Source: Aliivibrio fischeri (GTDB lineage: Bacteria; Pseudomonadota; Gammaproteobacteria; Enterobacterales; Vibrionaceae). From it: a stretch of 64,000 nt of DNA. The notes below the pieces were generated by a model that did no database searches, was not told where the DNA came from, and was given only the letters and a program-made list of their open reading frames with translations. Within the stretch, counting starts at the first letter, position 1, and the number at the start of each line of letters is the position of its first letter. Below are positions 18,847 to 27,609 of this stretch, piece by piece. The position numbers were made by a program, and so were the translations under genes. Where the stretch lies: positions 1,116,001-1,180,000 of the forward strand of contig CP160630.1 of the NCBI GenBank assembly GCA_038993745.2, written 5' to 3'.

Positions 18847-18860
18847 CTGAATCGATTCAG
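18847..18860. promoter_or_regulatory. Cra/FruR operator 1
   Basis: CTGAATCGATTCAG is a perfect 14-base palindrome matching the Cra half-site rule (TGAATCG with TTCA). It lies 67 bases upstream of the fruB ATG. Confidence 0.85.
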
Positions 18861-18953
18861 CAAAGCACTCAAAAAAGTTCAACAAATTTATTTCTACGCA
18901 TTAAATTCGCATTTATGAGTAAAAATAGCGCAAATATCACGCTTTTCAAATTT

Positions 18954-18969
18954 GCTGAATCCTTTCAGC
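18954..18969. promoter_or_regulatory. Cra/FruR operator 2 (imperfect)
   Basis: GCTGAATCCTTTCAGC is an imperfect copy of the neighbouring Cra palindrome, eight bases before operator 3. It is probably a weaker site in the same cluster. Confidence 0.6.
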
Positions 18970-18976
18970 TTTTATA

Positions 18977-18990
18977 CTGAATCGATTCAG
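18977..18990. promoter_or_regulatory. Cra/FruR operator 3
   Basis: A second perfect copy of CTGAATCGATTCAG, 74 bases upstream of the cra start. It lies in the divergent fruB-cra region and probably allows autoregulation of cra together with repression of fruBKA. Confidence 0.85.
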
Positions 18991-19064
18991 CGTATAATTC
19001 AACACCTAAGCTGATTGGATCTATATTTCTATGATCCGAACCACAAAATTGAGGATCCTTACCC

Positions 19065-20042
19065 ATGACATTAGATGAAATTGCCAAACTTGCTGGCGTC
19101 TCCAAAACCACTGCAAGCTATGTCATCAATGGTAAAGCGCAGAAATATCGCATCAGCGAAAAGACACAATTAAAAGTCATGGCAGTGGTTGATGAGCACA
19201 ATTACCGCCCTGATCATGCTGCTTCTGCATTGCGTGCAGGCAGTAGCCGTTCGTTTGGATTAATCATTCCTGATCTTGAAAACACCAGTTACGCCAAACT
19301 TGCTAAACTTTTAGAATTCAATTCAAGAAAAGCCGGTTATCAAATTTTAATTGGATGCTCTGATGATGATCCAGAAACAGAAATGAATGTCGCCCACGCA
19401 CTTATTAGCCGTCGTATTGATGCACTATTCGTTGCAAGTTGCTTACCTAATGGCAGTGATTACTACTTAGGTATTCAAGAAAAAGGCACACCAATTATTG
19501 CCATTGACCGTTCATTAGATGACGAGCATTTTGGTTGTGTGATCAGTGAAGATTTTGATGCGGCTTACGAGTTAACCAAGTCAGTGGTTAATGAGAATGT
19601 AAAATCAATTGGCTTAATTGGTGCGTTACCAGAGCTGAATATTTCTCGTGAACGTCAATTAGGATTTGAAGCAAAAGCCAAAGAGAAAGGTTTAGCAAGC
19701 ATCACGGGGTATGGCGAACACTTTAATAGTGAATCAGGCAAAGCAATTTTTGAACAATGGATCAAAGATAACGCCATTCCAGATGCGATTATCACCACCT
19801 CTTATATTTTGCTTGAAGGGATTTTAGATGTACTCATCGAAAGGCCTGAGTTAATGACCAGAATAAAATTAGGCACGTTTGGTGATAACCGTCTATTAGA
19901 TTTCTTACCCATTAAAGTTAACTCTCTACCACAACAATTTGAGTTAATCGCAGACAGTGCATTAGCATTGGGGTTGAATGCCTCAGCAAAACGCTATCAA
20001 GCAGGAATAGAGTTAATTCCTAGGAAGATTATTATTCGCTAG
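19065..20042 (+). CDS. cra: LacI-family fructose repressor Cra/FruR
   Basis: A 325-residue LacI-family repressor. The N-terminal helix-turn-helix reads MTLDEIAKLAGVSKTTASYV, followed by the hinge and a periplasmic-binding-protein-like effector domain (LIIPDLENTSYAKL onwards) that senses fructose-1-phosphate or fructose-1,6-bisphosphate. The start ATG at 19065 follows GAGGATCC. It is divergent from fruBKA with three Cra-type palindromes between them, the classical local arrangement in Vibrionaceae. Whether it also acts globally, as in E. coli, cannot be judged here. Confidence 0.93.
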   Translation: MTLDEIAKLAGVSKTTASYVINGKAQKYRISEKTQLKVMAVVDEHNYRPDHAASALRAGSSRSFGLIIPDLENTSYAKLAKLLEFNSRKAGYQILIGCSDDDPETEMNVAHALISRRIDALFVASCLPNGSDYYLGIQEKGTPIIAIDRSLDDEHFGCVISEDFDAAYELTKSVVNENVKSIGLIGALPELNISRERQLGFEAKAKEKGLASITGYGEHFNSESGKAIFEQWIKDNAIPDAIITTSYILLEGILDVLIERPELMTRIKLGTFGDNRLLDFLPIKVNSLPQQFELIADSALALGLNASAKRYQAGIELIPRKIIIR

Positions 20043-20086
20043 TCGAAAAATTGGCTGTTGCGGCAGTCAATGTATATTCTAATTCT

Positions 20087-20713
20087 TTACCAAATGCCTG
20101 TAGGCACACCATGCTCATCAACATAAGCTTGTGCTTCTTCGCTTAACTCTGGGTAAACAAAATCATCAGCAACTTTATACTCTACGGCTTGTACTTTGAA
20201 TTGAAGCTCATTATCAAAGCATCCACCATTAAGAAATACAGATATCATTCCATCAGGAGCTAAACCTAATAAAATATTATTTTTATATGGGAGTAATAAA
20301 TCATAATAGCCACAGCGTATATCGTGGTATTCACGCATTTTATTTCGTATATCTTCTGATACTTTAATCGTTTTATTATATGTTTTCTTGTTCGCTAATG
20401 AATGCCAACGAATATAAAAAGAAGCTGGTAATTCGTCACTATTAATTGAATACCCTGAATGAAACCGCTCACCACCATCCCAACCTATAGGGCTTTCAGA
20501 TTCCATTGTGTTTTTTCCTATCATCCCCCTCCATCCACCTTGTTTCTTCTCTCCAACAATCAATAAGATATCCCCCCTTACTGTGTAATATTTAGGAGAA
20601 ATAGTCGAAATCGTCCACTCATCTAATCGTTGAGATTTAACTTGAGATTCAGTTGAACAAGAGGAAACTAATAAACAAAAAATAATGAGTAGAAATGTTT
20701 TAGCATTAATCAT
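20087..20713 (-). CDS. Putative T6SS immunity lipoprotein, copy 2
   Basis: A 208-residue lipoprotein (signal and lipobox in LLVSSCSTE) that resembles DUF2931-type proteins found next to DUF2235 effectors. It is a tandem paralogue of the gene just upstream: the last 34 residues, from QAVEY to GVPTGIW, are identical apart from one position and the middle is diverged. Being lipid-anchored in the periplasm fits protection against a phospholipase delivered there. I chose the ATG at 20713, 5 bases after the stop of copy 1, over a TTG at 20725. It is the last gene of the T6SS module. Function is inferred from position. Confidence 0.72.
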   Translation of the reverse strand: MINAKTFLLIIFCLLVSSCSTESQVKSQRLDEWTISTISPKYYTVRGDILLIVGEKKQGGWRGMIGKNTMESESPIGWDGGERFHSGYSINSDELPASFYIRWHSLANKKTYNKTIKVSEDIRNKMREYHDIRCGYYDLLLPYKNNILLGLAPDGMISVFLNGGCFDNELQFKVQAVEYKVADDFVYPELSEEAQAYVDEHGVPTGIW

Positions 20714-20718
20714 GATTA

Positions 20719-21336
20719 TTACCAAATGCCTGTAGGCACGCCATGCTCATCAACATAAGCTTGTGCTTCTTCGCTTAACTCTGGGTAAACAAAATCATCA
20801 GCAACTGTATACTCTACGGCTTGTACTTTGAATTGAAGTTCATTATCAAAACATCGATTATTTAAAAAAACAGAAATCATTCCATCAGGAGCTAAACCTA
20901 ATAAAATATTATTCTTATACGGTCTAAGTTTGTTACTTTTACCACACCGTATATCATGATATTCTCGCATTTTATTTCGCATATCGTCGGAAATCCTAAT
21001 TGCTTTATCGTAAGTGACATTGTTCGCCAATGAATGCCAACGAATATAAACTAATCCTGGTAACTCAGAACTTTGAATAACATAACCTGAATGATATCGC
21101 TCCCTACCCTTCCAAGAATTTGGATGCGTAGAAAGCTTAGTATATTTTGTAACCAGCCCTCTCCACCCCCCTTGTTTTTTTTCACCAGTAATCAATAAGA
21201 TATCAACATACGCTGAATAATATCTTGGTGCCATCGTCGAAACTCGCCACTCATCTAATTGTTGAGGTTTAACTTGAGGTTCAGTTGCACAAGAGGAAAC
21301 TAATAAACAAAGAGCAATTAAAAGATACTTATTCAA
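20719..21336 (-). CDS. Putative T6SS immunity lipoprotein, copy 1
   Basis: A 205-residue lipoprotein (MNKYLLIALCLLVSSCATE, lipobox VSSC). It begins inside the end of the lipase-type effector gene (4-base ATGA overlap), the usual layout for an effector-immunity pair. It shares its C-terminal third with the paralogue downstream, while the segment at about residues 50-150 differs. Immunity to Tle phospholipases is normally given by such periplasmic lipoproteins. The second copy may be a spare or may recognise another effector variant. Confidence 0.75.
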   Translation of the reverse strand: MNKYLLIALCLLVSSCATEPQVKPQQLDEWRVSTMAPRYYSAYVDILLITGEKKQGGWRGLVTKYTKLSTHPNSWKGRERYHSGYVIQSSELPGLVYIRWHSLANNVTYDKAIRISDDMRNKMREYHDIRCGKSNKLRPYKNNILLGLAPDGMISVFLNNRCFDNELQFKVQAVEYTVADDFVYPELSEEAQAYVDEHGVPTGIW

Positions 21337-23135
21337 AATGGATATCCTTTCTGTTTTTTATGAGTCCAAATTTGTCTTTCACGTTCTCCGTATTGATTAA
21401 TTTTAGGTTTCATCGTGTACATTCCACTATCTAAAGCCCAGTGATCTGAACAATGGACATAATGTTTTAAAACATAAGATGATAAAGATTCTGGTACTTC
21501 TTTTATAATAGACAAGCCTGAGATATTTTTTGAATGATTATAATTGTCTTCATAAAATGAGTAGAGTTCTGCTAACCTTCCGTCAAAAGTTAAAGTATTT
21601 GTTGAAAATGGAACATTATTATCAGTTGCTATCTTATGCATTAAATTAAATGAAAGTAACTGAAGATCGGGTGAAATATCTCTTGTCATTGATAATGTTG
21701 CTCTATACCGATAATGCTTATTGGTGAGTCTTGTTTTAACAATATTGTTTTGTGAAAAACAACTTGAAGAAACGACATAAGGTAGAAACTCTTGTTTCAT
21801 TTCTTCAATTTTTTCTATCGCTTTATTGTTGAAGTTCTGTGCTGCATGCCAATCGTCCTCACTAATAGTGCGTAGATATGGTTTCATAATTAGTACACTA
21901 TCTTTTGGATCTTTGTAACCACCACCAATATCTGAATGAACACCAAGTAAAGCAATTTCTTGATGCTCTGGGGCAACCGAATTTAGAGCGAAATTATCTC
22001 TACACTCATGATGAGCGGTAAAATGCACTACTTTATTGGCAATATCTTTAGGTAGATATAAATTAATACCATGATTGTTTTCATCAGTTGTATCAAGTAA
22101 GTCTTTAATACAACCAATTGCTGCAACTGTATCGTATAACCCAATAAAATTAATATTTACTTTAGAAGAACTATTTAGTTGTAATTTTTCATACACCAAC
22201 CCATCCATTTTTTTATGAATTTCATTAGCAAAATGCCTTGCTGTAGCGGCTCCTCGACTAAAACCAAAGATATCAAAAACAATATTAAACATTAAATTAT
22301 TGTCATTCAATGAATCCATCTCATCAACAACTCTACCAATAGCTTTATGAGTAATAGCGACAACACCACGATCACCGATACCTAACCCCATATCAGGAAA
22401 ACGTTCGTCCTTTTCAAGCGCCTTTGTCCCTACACCTTCCATATAAATACTAAATACACTTTCTTCATCTGAATAATAAAACTCACTTAAACGCCCTATA
22501 TTTGTAATCGAGTTATCATAACTTCCTCGATTTTTTTCTGAAATTTCGAATAATTCTTCGCATATATTTTGGGTTTCATCAGAAATAAACTTTTCCTCTT
22601 CACACATAGCACCAAAATCAGCATTAAACGAGTTGTTTCCTGTACCATCAAAGAAAACACCAAAGCGAATTTCTTGCTTAGTAAAATCCAGAACTTCAAT
22701 TACATAACTCTCGTTATGAACAAAAGTAACATTCCCTAGCTTCCCTTTATTATGCTCTTCAAGAAATTGATAATCCGGATTATTACTCCATAGATCTCCC
22801 AATGTTGCATGTAAGTACTTTTTACTTTGGCTTTGTTCTGGACCACCCAGAGCTTCTTTTGCAAACTCTGGAACTGGCGATGTTTCTGAATCTAATCGCT
22901 TATCTCGCTCTTCAACAGCATCTATCAATGTCTGAGTATCTATAGTAACTTTTACAGGACCACTCACAATTCCTTCAATATGATTTATTCCAGAAGTCAA
23001 ATTTACAGTCTGAATAGCTCCGGAAGCATCTTCGATAATGACATCAAAACCCTCATAAGACTGATTATTTTCATCTCTAAAATCCAATTCAATCCAGTTT
23101 TTACTCTTTTCACAGGGAATACAACGCTCACTCAT
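21333..23135 (-). CDS. T6SS lipase-type effector with DUF2235 domain (Tle1-like)
   Basis: A 600-residue protein whose DUF2235 hydrolase domain (from about residue 155) carries FFDGTGNN at 161-168, the nucleophile elbow GFSRG at 291-295 (Ser293) and HSDIGGGY near 400. These are the hallmarks of Tle1-type T6SS phospholipases, which attack membrane lipids of target cells. The N-terminal 150 residues form a separate beta-rich region, perhaps for loading on VgrG. No signal peptide is present, as expected for T6SS cargo. It overlaps the DUF4123 gene upstream (ATGA) and an immunity lipoprotein gene downstream. The family is clear; phospholipase activity is inferred. Confidence 0.87.
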   Translation of the reverse strand: MSERCIPCEKSKNWIELDFRDENNQSYEGFDVIIEDASGAIQTVNLTSGINHIEGIVSGPVKVTIDTQTLIDAVEERDKRLDSETSPVPEFAKEALGGPEQSQSKKYLHATLGDLWSNNPDYQFLEEHNKGKLGNVTFVHNESYVIEVLDFTKQEIRFGVFFDGTGNNSFNADFGAMCEEEKFISDETQNICEELFEISEKNRGSYDNSITNIGRLSEFYYSDEESVFSIYMEGVGTKALEKDERFPDMGLGIGDRGVVAITHKAIGRVVDEMDSLNDNNLMFNIVFDIFGFSRGAATARHFANEIHKKMDGLVYEKLQLNSSSKVNINFIGLYDTVAAIGCIKDLLDTTDENNHGINLYLPKDIANKVVHFTAHHECRDNFALNSVAPEHQEIALLGVHSDIGGGYKDPKDSVLIMKPYLRTISEDDWHAAQNFNNKAIEKIEEMKQEFLPYVVSSSCFSQNNIVKTRLTNKHYRYRATLSMTRDISPDLQLLSFNLMHKIATDNNVPFSTNTLTFDGRLAELYSFYEDNYNHSKNISGLSIIKEVPESLSSYVLKHYVHCSDHWALDSGMYTMKPKINQYGERERQIWTHKKQKGYPF

Positions 23136-23932
23136 ATCTGGGTTCCTTGTTGTAATTCAGATTGAGTTACTAAATTATCTACTCGCTTAAGTTTTTTTAT
23201 TTGTGCACTATCTAAATACCACGCTTCATAGATGTCGTGGCTTTGTTGTTTACTATCTTTAATTAGCATGTTCATTGAATATGCTTCTAATTCTTCATTT
23301 TCAAGACGATGCGCTCGCCCCTCTATAAGATGGTTAATTAACTGTGATTGTATATCTGAATTTTTTTCGTATATCTCTTTCATTAAAGAAGGAAGACGCT
23401 GCCACGCTAATCGCTCAGTAATCCATGCATGTCTTTCAACTGAATATGATGAATGGTGTTTTTCTATCTTCCACCACGGCTCTGATTTATAACTTACTTG
23501 AGAGGCGCTATTTTCGTAAGAACACAAAGAACCGACTGACGATATAATTTCTATACACTCTGAACTACCAAGAAATAACGATAATTCTTTCTGGTTAAAT
23601 GATGAAAGCATAGCTTCTAAAACAACTCGGTCATAATAACGAAATAAAACCAATTCTCCATCAAGCCCTGCAAACGTTAAACTTTTCCAATGCTGTATAT
23701 GTGTTTCAATATCATCGGAAAAATAAATACAAAAGCCTGATGGTTTATTGGCAAAATAAACTAAAAATTCTTTAGGTGGATATGGCAATAACCATGGACC
23801 AATCTCTTTCTGTGCATCAAATTCAGTATCTAAATACAAAGGAAAAGCATTACCACCACCATAGTGATAAAAGCGATCAATAACCTCTTTATCTTCAAGA
23901 GGATTCACTACCAAATAGCTCTGTTCATGCAT
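23132..23932 (-). CDS. DUF4123 T6SS effector chaperone
   Basis: A 266-residue DUF4123 protein of the type (Tap/TEC) that loads a cognate effector onto VgrG. The N-terminal half has the family pattern (FPLYLDTEF, GPWLLPY and GFCIYF); the C-terminal part is more variable and probably contacts cargo. The frame extends to 23971, but the ATG at 23932 has a GGAGGGG ribosome site and begins after the vgrG stop. It lies exactly between vgrG and the lipase-type effector gene, the standard order, and overlaps the latter by 4 bases. Confidence 0.85.
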   Translation of the reverse strand: MHEQSYLVVNPLEDKEVIDRFYHYGGGNAFPLYLDTEFDAQKEIGPWLLPYPPKEFLVYFANKPSGFCIYFSDDIETHIQHWKSLTFAGLDGELVLFRYYDRVVLEAMLSSFNQKELSLFLGSSECIEIISSVGSLCSYENSASQVSYKSEPWWKIEKHHSSYSVERHAWITERLAWQRLPSLMKEIYEKNSDIQSQLINHLIEGRAHRLENEELEAYSMNMLIKDSKQQSHDIYEAWYLDSAQIKKLKRVDNLVTQSELQQGTQI

Positions 23933-23936
23933 TCTA

Positions 23937-25973
23937 TTATTCCCCTCCGCAAGGTTTAACAGCAATTGCATTCAATTTTTGAGCGTTCTCTAATGCATTT
24001 TGAGGAGCTTTCATTGGTAAAGATCCCGCCTGCTCAACCTCTTTCCCCATTGGTAACACGGCTGTTTTTCCTGCATAACCACTGCCACTTCCTGCGCTTC
24101 CGCCAGAGTTCAGGTTAATTGCAGAACCAATAAGATGAACGCCTGCTGGGTCAATTTTTACAACACTACCGCCGGCTTTAATGGTGATTTCAGTACCTGC
24201 TTCTAACACTATTTTTTGACCTGATTTTAAATGCAATTCAGAGCCGATCTCTTCTAGCTGTTTTTTGCCTACTTTTTTATGTAAAGAGCCATTAACTTGA
24301 TGATGAGCGTCGCCTTTAATCGTTTCAAACTGGCTCCCATTAACGGTGGTATGACGATTGTTTTTTATCTCATTAAACTGATTGTTATGTACAATCTTAT
24401 GTTCATCATTGAAGACTTCTATTGTGTGATCATGTTGGATCTGGCTATCCATGTCTTTTGCTGCATGAATATAAATTTGCTCTGCGTTTTTTTTATCTTC
24501 AAAGCGCAGTTCATTAAAATTTTCACCACCTAATGAACTTGAGGTTTTAAAGGTACTGCGTGTTTTATGCTCAGGTAAGGTATAAGGTGGTTTATTGGCA
24601 CCGTTATAAAGCGCTCCAGTAATAATGGGCTTATCTGGATCACCATGAATGAAACTGACAATCACCTCGTGTCCTATCCTAGGTAAAATAAACTGCCCAT
24701 ATTGGTTTCCAGCCCAACCCTGAGATGTTCGTAACCAACAACTGGTCTTTTCATTTCCCTGACCATTTCTATCCCAATGAAACTGTACTTTTACGCGACC
24801 ATGCTCATCACAATATATCTCTTCGCTTTCAGGGCCTGTTACGATAGCCGTATCAACATTATGGATAAGTGGCTTAGGTTGAGTAGTAAGCTTAAAAGGA
24901 ACTATCCATGGCATACAACGAAAGCTGGCATTATATTCAGAGCCACCATCAGCCAATTCTTCAAGTACCTGAGGCTGACGCCCGCTATGAAACACTTGAG
25001 TTAGCAACCAAGTATCGTTCCACTCAGGATTAGGATGTTCTTGAATAGGTTGGAAATACCCTACAGTCAATTGTGCGCAGTCGCTCTCGCCGAAAAGCTC
25101 AATACTCCTAGCTCTTTGTTGCTCTAGTCGTAATGACGCTTGTTTTGTGGCTTTTTCTGATGAGGTTTGATTAATTGGGTATTGATAATGTTCTAATGCT
25201 AACTCAGAGGCACATTCACCTTGATCATCGTTCTGCATAATCCCAGCAGGAAGTCGTGTCGGCGTTTCAAAATTAAAGTCTCTTACTGATACTTTACCGA
25301 CGCTTACTTGCTGCTTTTTCATTAAAGAAGTAATGGTGTTGCCATCTTTCGTCATTCCATTATCAGCAACAACGCACAAGGGAGGTAATTCGGTATATAT
25401 TTCAGGTCCATCCGAAATAATCTGTTTAACTCCACTCTCTGTATGTTCAAAATAATATACTAAGCCTTCTTCAGACAATAAGCGCTGAACAAACATGGCA
25501 TCGGATTCACCGTATTGAACACAGTATTCTCTTGGTTCATGAGTATTAAACAGCTCAATAGTAAAATGATTACTCAAGATCCCCGCTTGTTGATAAATCT
25601 CGGTAATGATGTCTGGTACGGTTTTATTTTGAAATATTTGATAATTGGTTCGATAATTGAGAAGCGCAAAAATAGGAACCAGACTTAATCGGTAGGTACT
25701 GTTTCGAAAAGAAGTGCTGATTTGCTCTATCGATTCAATAATGCCATGCACATACCTTGGCGCAAAATCGGGATTATTGTCATGATGCAATGTCAAGCAA
25801 GCTGGCAATTGTAGCCATTGAGCTAAATTCAATTCAGGCTCTTCACAAATAAAAGTAACATCAAACTGATAGTTTTCTCCCAACGTTTCTTGCCCTGAGA
25901 ATGAATACACTTGAAGTGGAATATCTATCGTTGCAACGTTAATTTCAAATTGAGCTTGGTTTGCATCCTGCAT
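23937..25973 (-). CDS. vgrG: T6SS spike protein VgrG
   Basis: VgrG forms the trimeric tip of the T6SS needle. The 678-residue protein has the gp27-like N-terminal domain (about residues 5-330, including YCVQYGESDAMFVQRLLSEEG), the gp5 OB-fold (RVKVQFHWDRNGQGNEKTSCW, then SFIHGDPDKPIITGALYN) and the repetitive beta-helix needle (HAAKDMDSQIQHDHTIEV onwards). It ends about 70 residues later without a fused enzymatic domain, so it is a structural VgrG that carries a separate effector. hcp lies upstream with a terminator hairpin between them, and the effector genes follow at once. Confidence 0.95.
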   Translation of the reverse strand: MQDANQAQFEINVATIDIPLQVYSFSGQETLGENYQFDVTFICEEPELNLAQWLQLPACLTLHHDNNPDFAPRYVHGIIESIEQISTSFRNSTYRLSLVPIFALLNYRTNYQIFQNKTVPDIITEIYQQAGILSNHFTIELFNTHEPREYCVQYGESDAMFVQRLLSEEGLVYYFEHTESGVKQIISDGPEIYTELPPLCVVADNGMTKDGNTITSLMKKQQVSVGKVSVRDFNFETPTRLPAGIMQNDDQGECASELALEHYQYPINQTSSEKATKQASLRLEQQRARSIELFGESDCAQLTVGYFQPIQEHPNPEWNDTWLLTQVFHSGRQPQVLEELADGGSEYNASFRCMPWIVPFKLTTQPKPLIHNVDTAIVTGPESEEIYCDEHGRVKVQFHWDRNGQGNEKTSCWLRTSQGWAGNQYGQFILPRIGHEVIVSFIHGDPDKPIITGALYNGANKPPYTLPEHKTRSTFKTSSSLGGENFNELRFEDKKNAEQIYIHAAKDMDSQIQHDHTIEVFNDEHKIVHNNQFNEIKNNRHTTVNGSQFETIKGDAHHQVNGSLHKKVGKKQLEEIGSELHLKSGQKIVLEAGTEITIKAGGSVVKIDPAGVHLIGSAINLNSGGSAGSGSGYAGKTAVLPMGKEVEQAGSLPMKAPQNALENAQKLNAIAVKPCGGE

Positions 25974-26044
25974 AATGATCCTTCCTAATACACGACTCTA
26001 CTTTCATCGCGTTAAACACGGTGACTTAATTAAATAAGCTAAAA

Positions 26045-26100
26045 CGCAAAAAGGGAGAGCCATCATAAACAGCTAGGGGGCTTATGATATTGACTCTCCC
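26045..26100 (-). terminator. Hairpin between hcp and vgrG
   Basis: GGGAGAG (26053-26059) pairs with CTCTCCC (26094-26100) around an inner stem, with a T5 run on the minus strand. It should end most hcp transcripts, so hcp would be made in excess of vgrG, as expected for tube subunit and tip. Confidence 0.8.
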
Positions 26101-26114
26101 GAAAATGCGAGCGA

Positions 26115-26633
26115 TTACGCTTTCATTGCTGTACGCCAGTCATCGTTACCTGATGTACCTGCGACTTCGTGCGTCCAATCAATGGCACGATATGTCATAA
26201 ATACATCTTCTAGGTGTGTGAAATGCGCTTGTGATGGATCTTGACAGTTAGGCATTGACGCTGTGATATCAACGATAATCGCATCGTGTAGAACTGTTGT
26301 GAAATAGTGCTCTTGTGTACCTGTTGCAGAAGTACGGTACCACTTAATCTCAACTTTAGGCAGTTTCTCACCAGACGTTAATGCGTTATACATTAGTGGT
26401 GATGCCTTATCGAATACTTTTGTAATACGTACAGGCTTATGCACACGTTGACCAGTAGGCTGACCTGATTGAGGATCACGAGGTAATAAAACCTGGTGTT
26501 CAAATCCTTGAACTAATACTTCGTCTTCATGACCTTCTTGGTAAATGTTACCTACTGAGTCTTCAGTAAATGTACCTGCAGTAATTAGTCCCTGTTTTTC
26601 GCCTTCAATGCGCATATAAGCTGGAGTTGGCAT
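26115..26633 (-). CDS. hcp: T6SS tube protein Hcp
   Basis: Hcp hexamers stack into the inner tube of the type VI machine and are secreted. The 172-residue protein has the full family length and pattern (MPTPAYMRIEGEKQG, VLLPRDPQSGQPTGQRVHKP, ending in DDWRTAMKA). It has no signal peptide. It is the first gene of this module, with a sigma-54-type promoter 50-60 bases upstream and a terminator after it. No sheath, baseplate or ATPase genes are in the window, so this is an auxiliary cluster serving a T6SS encoded elsewhere. Confidence 0.96.
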   Translation of the reverse strand: MPTPAYMRIEGEKQGLITAGTFTEDSVGNIYQEGHEDEVLVQGFEHQVLLPRDPQSGQPTGQRVHKPVRITKVFDKASPLMYNALTSGEKLPKVEIKWYRTSATGTQEHYFTTVLHDAIIVDITASMPNCQDPSQAHFTHLEDVFMTYRAIDWTHEVAGTSGNDDWRTAMKA

Positions 26634-26680
26634 ACTTTCTTCCTTTTAAACAATAGTAAATGAATAATTCCTTATCCCTA

Positions 26681-26697
26681 TTGCCAAAGGTGTGCCA
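26681..26697 (-). promoter_or_regulatory. Sigma-54 promoter of hcp
   Basis: On the minus strand TGGCACACCTTTGGCA matches the RpoN -24/-12 consensus TGGCACG-N4-TTGCW, with the GG and GC dinucleotides at the right spacing. The predicted start near 26670 leaves a leader of about 37 bases before hcp. RpoN dependence of hcp modules is known from other Vibrio T6SS. Confidence 0.72.
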
Positions 26698-26871
26698 ATT
26701 TTTTAATCTTTAAATATCAATAAGATAAAATGATAATAAACATAAATTATAAAATAAAAGTTTGAAAAACAATCAAAGATTCTTGAAAATCAATCAAACT
26801 AATATCCGTGCCAAATTAAACTATCTCTCGTACTGAATCACGATTTTCCGATTCAGTTATCAAAAAAACCA

Positions 26872-27521
26872 TTAATTAAGTAAATGAGCATAAAGGTGAC
26901 TCACTTTTTCACTGCATTTAGGATTCGCTTCCATTCTTTTATAATGTGCGATGGTTTTATGTAAATACTCTTGGTGCTCAGTATCACTCAAGTTCCACAT
27001 TTCAGAACCTATGCAATGTAATGGCTGTGTTGATCGGTTACTCACATGCAATACTTCATAAAATCGTTGGTTTTCTTTTACAAGCGTTTCAGAGATCAAA
27101 CCAAAGCCCATTTCAATTAATTCTCGCCTTACCCTGTAATTATGCAAAACTGGGCAAAGAATAAACTCTAAATCAGCATCTTTATTATACTGATAAATAG
27201 ACCGTACTAACTCAATAAGTAAATCGCCACCAACACCAGCAATAATAATTAAATTTTTAGAATCATTAACTAATGGAAGGTGCGCCACATCCATACAATG
27301 AACCTGCCATTGGGTTGAATATCAGCGGCGTATTTATTAAGTCGAGTTTCTAGTTCTACCATTAAGCTATCTACCACATCCACAAAGTGAATCATGCTTT
27401 TGGGTTGTGAGACTAATAAAGCCATACCTAACTGGCCATGGTCACAGCAACAGTCCCAAATATGATCATAATGGGTTGTTACTTTATTTCTGATGGTATC
27501 TAAACGAGAGCTTAATTTCAT
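26872..27521 (-). pseudogene. trmK: tRNA (adenine-22-N1)-methyltransferase TrmK, split by a one-base deletion
   Basis: TrmK methylates N1 of A22 in some tRNAs using S-adenosylmethionine. The N-terminal part (27521 to 27270) has a degenerate SAM-binding motif (DCCCDHGQLGMALL), and the second frame continues with VHCMDVAHLPLVND and IIIAGVGGDLLIELV. Inserting one base near 27310-27314 (at TT or the adjoining GGG) joins them into a 216-residue protein of the family length. No other damage is visible. The gene stands alone. The lesion is probably a missing base in the source sequence. Confidence 0.82.
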
Positions 27522-27609
27522 GAGTTTAATCTGTAGTAAAAATCAGACACAGTATATAGTATTTTTTTCATAAAAATCAGGTAAGCTACCCTATAGAATT
27601 CTTAATCAA

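Noticed and set aside
20713..21336. Large tandem repeat of mobile origin
   Set aside because: The two lipoprotein genes share only their ends and have no inverted repeats or transposase; paralogous duplication explains it.
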